Of a stretch of 15,984 bases of DNA, positions 14,738 through 15,984 are shown piece after piece. The DNA is taken from NCBI GenBank assembly GCA_947175005.1, contig CAMWLD010000014.1, positions 1-15,984 on the forward strand, written 5' to 3'. Every line of letters starts with the position of its first letter. Within the stretch, counting starts at the first letter, position 1. A program made the translations under genes and the position numbers. The notes under the pieces are model-generated. The model saw only the letters and a list, made by a program, of their open reading frames with translations. It was not told where the DNA came from and searched no databases. Origin of the DNA: an uncultured Ruminococcus sp. (GTDB taxonomy: Bacteria > Bacillota > Clostridia > Oscillospirales > Ruminococcaceae).

Positions 14738-15203
14738 TGTCCGCACCTGCTTTCAGCAGCTCGCGGGACATTATACGTTTTTTCATAACCACGCTTGTAC
14801 CCTTTCCGAGTGCGCTGCGCACAGACACGCTGTCCATAAAGCTTTCCATGACCGCAAAACCCAGTCCCGCCCGCTCTTCCTCGGGGGCGGTGGTGAAAAG
14901 CGGCTCCATGGCTTGCTTTACATTGGCTATGCCGCAGCCCTTGTCCTTTATCCTTATGTAAAAATCTCCCCCCTCTCCCAGCCTGCAAAGCAGTTCTATT
15001 TTGTCCCTGCTGCTGTGAACGCCCCGATAGGCGTGCACAATGCAATTGGTCACTGCCTCGGAAACGGCGGTTTTCACATCCGCAAGCTCACCCGCCGTAG
15101 GGTCTGCCTGCATAAGAAACGCTGTGACCACGCTTCTTGCTACCGCTTCATTGCAGCTGATAGGGTCAAGAAGGACTTTCATTTCATTTTTTATACGTTC
15201 CAT
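14730..15203 (-). CDS. spoIIAB: Anti-sigma F factor and serine kinase SpoIIAB
   Basis: A 157-residue GHKL-fold protein that binds SigF and phosphorylates SpoIIAA with ATP. The ATP-site motifs are visible: the N box EAVTNCIVHAY (Asn53), DKGCGI (87-92), PLFTT (101-105), GLGFAVM (113-119) and GKGT (133-136). The start MERIKNEMK matches the N-terminus of the Bacillus protein (MKNEM); AAAGGA lies upstream at a rather long distance. An ATG at 15182 is a weaker alternative. The gene is 44 bp after spoIIAA and overlaps sigF, so the inhibitor and its target are made together. Confidence 0.96.
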   Translation of the reverse strand: MERIKNEMKVLLDPISCNEAVARSVVTAFLMQADPTAGELADVKTAVSEAVTNCIVHAYRGVHSSRDKIELLCRLGEGGDFYIRIKDKGCGIANVKQAMEPLFTTAPEEERAGLGFAVMESFMDSVSVRSALGKGTSVVMKKRIMSRELLKAGADNG

Positions 15204-15247
15204 TTTTTTATTTTATATCCTTTCGTTGTTGTATATCGGGTGGGCTG

Positions 15248-15553
15248 CTAACTTATCTGCGCAAAGCGGTCCATTCCTGCCAGCCGCATGACCTTTTTGA
15301 TATGGGCGGGGGTGTTTTTGAGCACCACGTGTCCGCCTATATCTTTCATCACCTTATAACGCCCCATTACCAAGCCAAGTCCGCTGCTGTCCATAAAGGT
15401 GACCTCGCCGAAGTCGATTATAAGAGTCTCCGGGGTGTTGTTTCCCACGGCAAGGTCTATTTCGTCCCGTATCTGTCCTGCTGCGTGGTGGTCAAGCTCC
15501 CCGTCCAGATATGCCTTGACTGCGCTGTCGGCGGTTTCTATTTTAACTCCCAT
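15248..15553 (-). CDS. spoIIAA: Anti-sigma F factor antagonist SpoIIAA
   Basis: A 101-residue STAS-domain protein. Unphosphorylated, it takes SpoIIAB away from SigF; SpoIIAB inactivates it by phosphorylating a serine. The phospho-site motif MDSSGLGLVMGRYK is intact, with serines at 56 and 57. LDGELDHHAA (16-25) and LKNTPAHIKKVMRLAGMDR are standard family segments. It is about 15 residues shorter at the C-terminus than the Bacillus protein, which is common. AAAGGA precedes the ATG. It is the first gene of the spoIIA operon. Confidence 0.96.
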   Translation of the reverse strand: MGVKIETADSAVKAYLDGELDHHAAGQIRDEIDLAVGNNTPETLIIDFGEVTFMDSSGLGLVMGRYKVMKDIGGHVVLKNTPAHIKKVMRLAGMDRFAQIS

Positions 15554-15580
15554 TATGCTCGTCCTTTCTTTTTTTATTTT

Positions 15581-15615
15581 AATATATCACACCTTGTGAA
15601 GCGGATTTTGTCGAA
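15581..15615 (-). promoter_or_regulatory. Probable spoIIA promoter with a Spo0A box
   Basis: The plus strand reads TTTTGTCGAATAA; TGTCGAA at 15609-15615 is the core Spo0A (0A) box. On the minus strand the overlapping TCGACA is followed, after 22 bp, by TATATT (15586-15581), about 28 bases before the spoIIAA ATG. A long spacer with a 0A box over the -35 is like Spo0A-activated sigma-A promoters such as Bacillus spoIIG. Bacillus spoIIA instead uses sigma-H, for which only a poor match was seen. The box is firm; the promoter call is inference. Confidence 0.55.
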
Positions 15616-15630
15616 TAAGGCAATCCGCTT
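15599..15630. repeat. Inverted repeat enclosing the Spo0A box
   Basis: AAGCGGATT (15599-15607) and AATCCGCTT (15622-15630) form a perfect 9-bp stem around a 14-base loop that contains TGTCGAA. On the plus strand it is followed by TTTTTATTT and looks like an intrinsic terminator, but no plus-strand gene ends nearby. It may insulate the divergent promoters or be an operator. Confidence 0.6.
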
Positions 15631-15741
15631 TTTATTTATTCCTTTTATTTTGATTTTTGTTAGTATTTACTAAATTATTTTGGCTTTTATTGTATCATCT
15701 TATAAATATCTCCGAATATAAAAAAATTTTCCGAAAAACTA

Positions 15742-15770
15742 TTGACAAGTATGTCACGGTGTGATATACT
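15742..15770 (+). promoter_or_regulatory. Sigma-A promoter of the right-edge gene
   Basis: TTGACA (15742-15747), a 17-bp spacer and TATACT (15765-15770) form a near-consensus promoter pointing to the gene at 15921. The spacer contains the palindrome TCACGGTGTGA, so a bound protein would block polymerase. The leader would be about 145 bases. Confidence 0.85.
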
Positions 15771-15798
15771 CAAATCACGATATAAGTCACGGCGTGAC
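15754..15798. promoter_or_regulatory. Two palindromic operators, TCAC-GGY-GTGA
   Basis: Operator 1 is TCACGGTGTGA (15754-15764), between -35 and -10. Operator 2 is the perfect GTCACGGCGTGAC (15786-15798) just after the expected start of transcription. Their centres are 33 bp apart, about three helical turns, so dimers would sit on the same face. A half-site (TCACGATAT) lies between. The layout is that of repression by a dimeric TetR/GntR-like protein; the repressor gene is not in the window. Confidence 0.65.
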
Positions 15799-15815
15799 AT
15801 ATCGAGGTACGACAG

Positions 15816-15862
15816 TGTCAACGTGCGACATAACACAATGTGTGACAAAGTACACGTCGACA
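15816..15862 (+). promoter_or_regulatory. Leader stem-loop 1
   Basis: TGTCAACGTG (15816-15825) pairs with CACGTCGACA (15853-15862) at 9 of 10 positions. An inner hairpin, ACACA/TGTGT (15833-15837 and 15839-15843), lies within. Both are in the untranslated leader of the gene at 15921. No known riboswitch class is recognised. Confidence 0.45.
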
Positions 15863-15875
15863 GCAATAAATCAGC

Positions 15876-15906
15876 TTGCCCGTTCGGGCAATACAAATTT
15901 TTTAAA
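15876..15906 (+). terminator. Attenuator-like hairpin before the right-edge gene
   Basis: TTGCCC (15876-15881) and GGGCAA (15886-15891) form a stem around GTTC, followed after a few bases by a T-run ending near 15903, just before the GGAGG at 15908-15912. The distance between stem and T-run is long for a strong terminator, so attenuation is possible rather than shown. Confidence 0.4.
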
Positions 15907-15920
15907 CGGAGGAATTTATT

Positions 15921-15984
15921 ATGGAAAACAAGGTTCAGTGCAAAGCAGCGATCGTTTTGGGAATACTGGGTATAATAGCAGGGC
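15921..15984 (+). CDS. N-terminus of an unknown membrane or exported protein (partial)
   Basis: Only 21 codons lie in the window: MENKVQCKAAIVLGILGIIAG. GGAGG with a fitting spacing precedes the ATG. Residues 9-21 are hydrophobic and glycine-containing, the beginning of a membrane helix or signal anchor. The protein cannot be identified. The elaborate promoter (two operators, structured leader) implies induced expression. It is divergent from spoIIA. Confidence 0.7.
   Translation, partial: MENKVQCKAAIVLGILGIIAG

Overview
The window looks like a chromosomal piece of a Gram-positive, spore-lineage Clostridia bacterium. A Ruminococcus/Oscillospiraceae-type genome is the best guess, an inference from four things: a spoIIAA-spoIIAB-sigF operon, secreted proteins with aromatic/glycine cell-wall-binding repeats, AAGGAGG-type ribosome binding sites, and GC-rich multi-hairpin intergenic repeats. 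No rRNA, tRNA, CRISPR array, transposase or phage gene was seen.

Left two thirds, minus strand (about 9790 down to 157): one long co-directional gene set reading right to left. It holds a complete arginine-to-spermidine route. SpeA makes agmatine from arginine, SpeB makes putrescine from agmatine, SpeD makes decarboxylated S-adenosylmethionine, and SpeE joins the aminopropyl group to putrescine. The order of transcription is speD, three unknown genes, speA, an unknown membrane protein and its decayed copy, speE, speB, then a CLC-type anion transporter. A good sigma-A promoter (TTGACA, 17 bp, TATTAT) lies upstream of speD, followed by a helically phased array of GGAA-TTTCC palindromes. The unknown genes are products of local tandem duplication. 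7103-7810 and 6238-6996 are paralogues. 4009-4689 and 3326-3982 are paralogues, the second interrupted by an in-frame TAG. A remnant of the speD 3' end sits behind speD itself.

Middle right, plus strand (9930-13920): a sigma-A promoter (TTGACA, 17 bp, TATACT) drives four tandem paralogous genes. Each encodes a signal peptide, cell-wall-binding repeats and a conserved C-terminal domain of unknown function that opens with an L.GL.FGMTK.QV-like motif.

The plus-strand cluster converges on the minus-strand spoIIA operon across a roughly 115-bp intergenic inverted repeat. SpoIIAA (anti-anti-sigma), SpoIIAB (anti-sigma kinase) and SigF (forespore sigma factor) are all intact. Upstream of spoIIAA is a perfect Spo0A-type box (TGTCGAA) inside an inverted repeat.

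Right edge: a divergent plus-strand gene starts at 15921 and leaves the window after 21 codons. Its promoter spacer holds a palindromic operator, a second perfect operator lies 33 bp downstream, and the leader contains two further hairpins. This is a tightly regulated promoter of unknown purpose.
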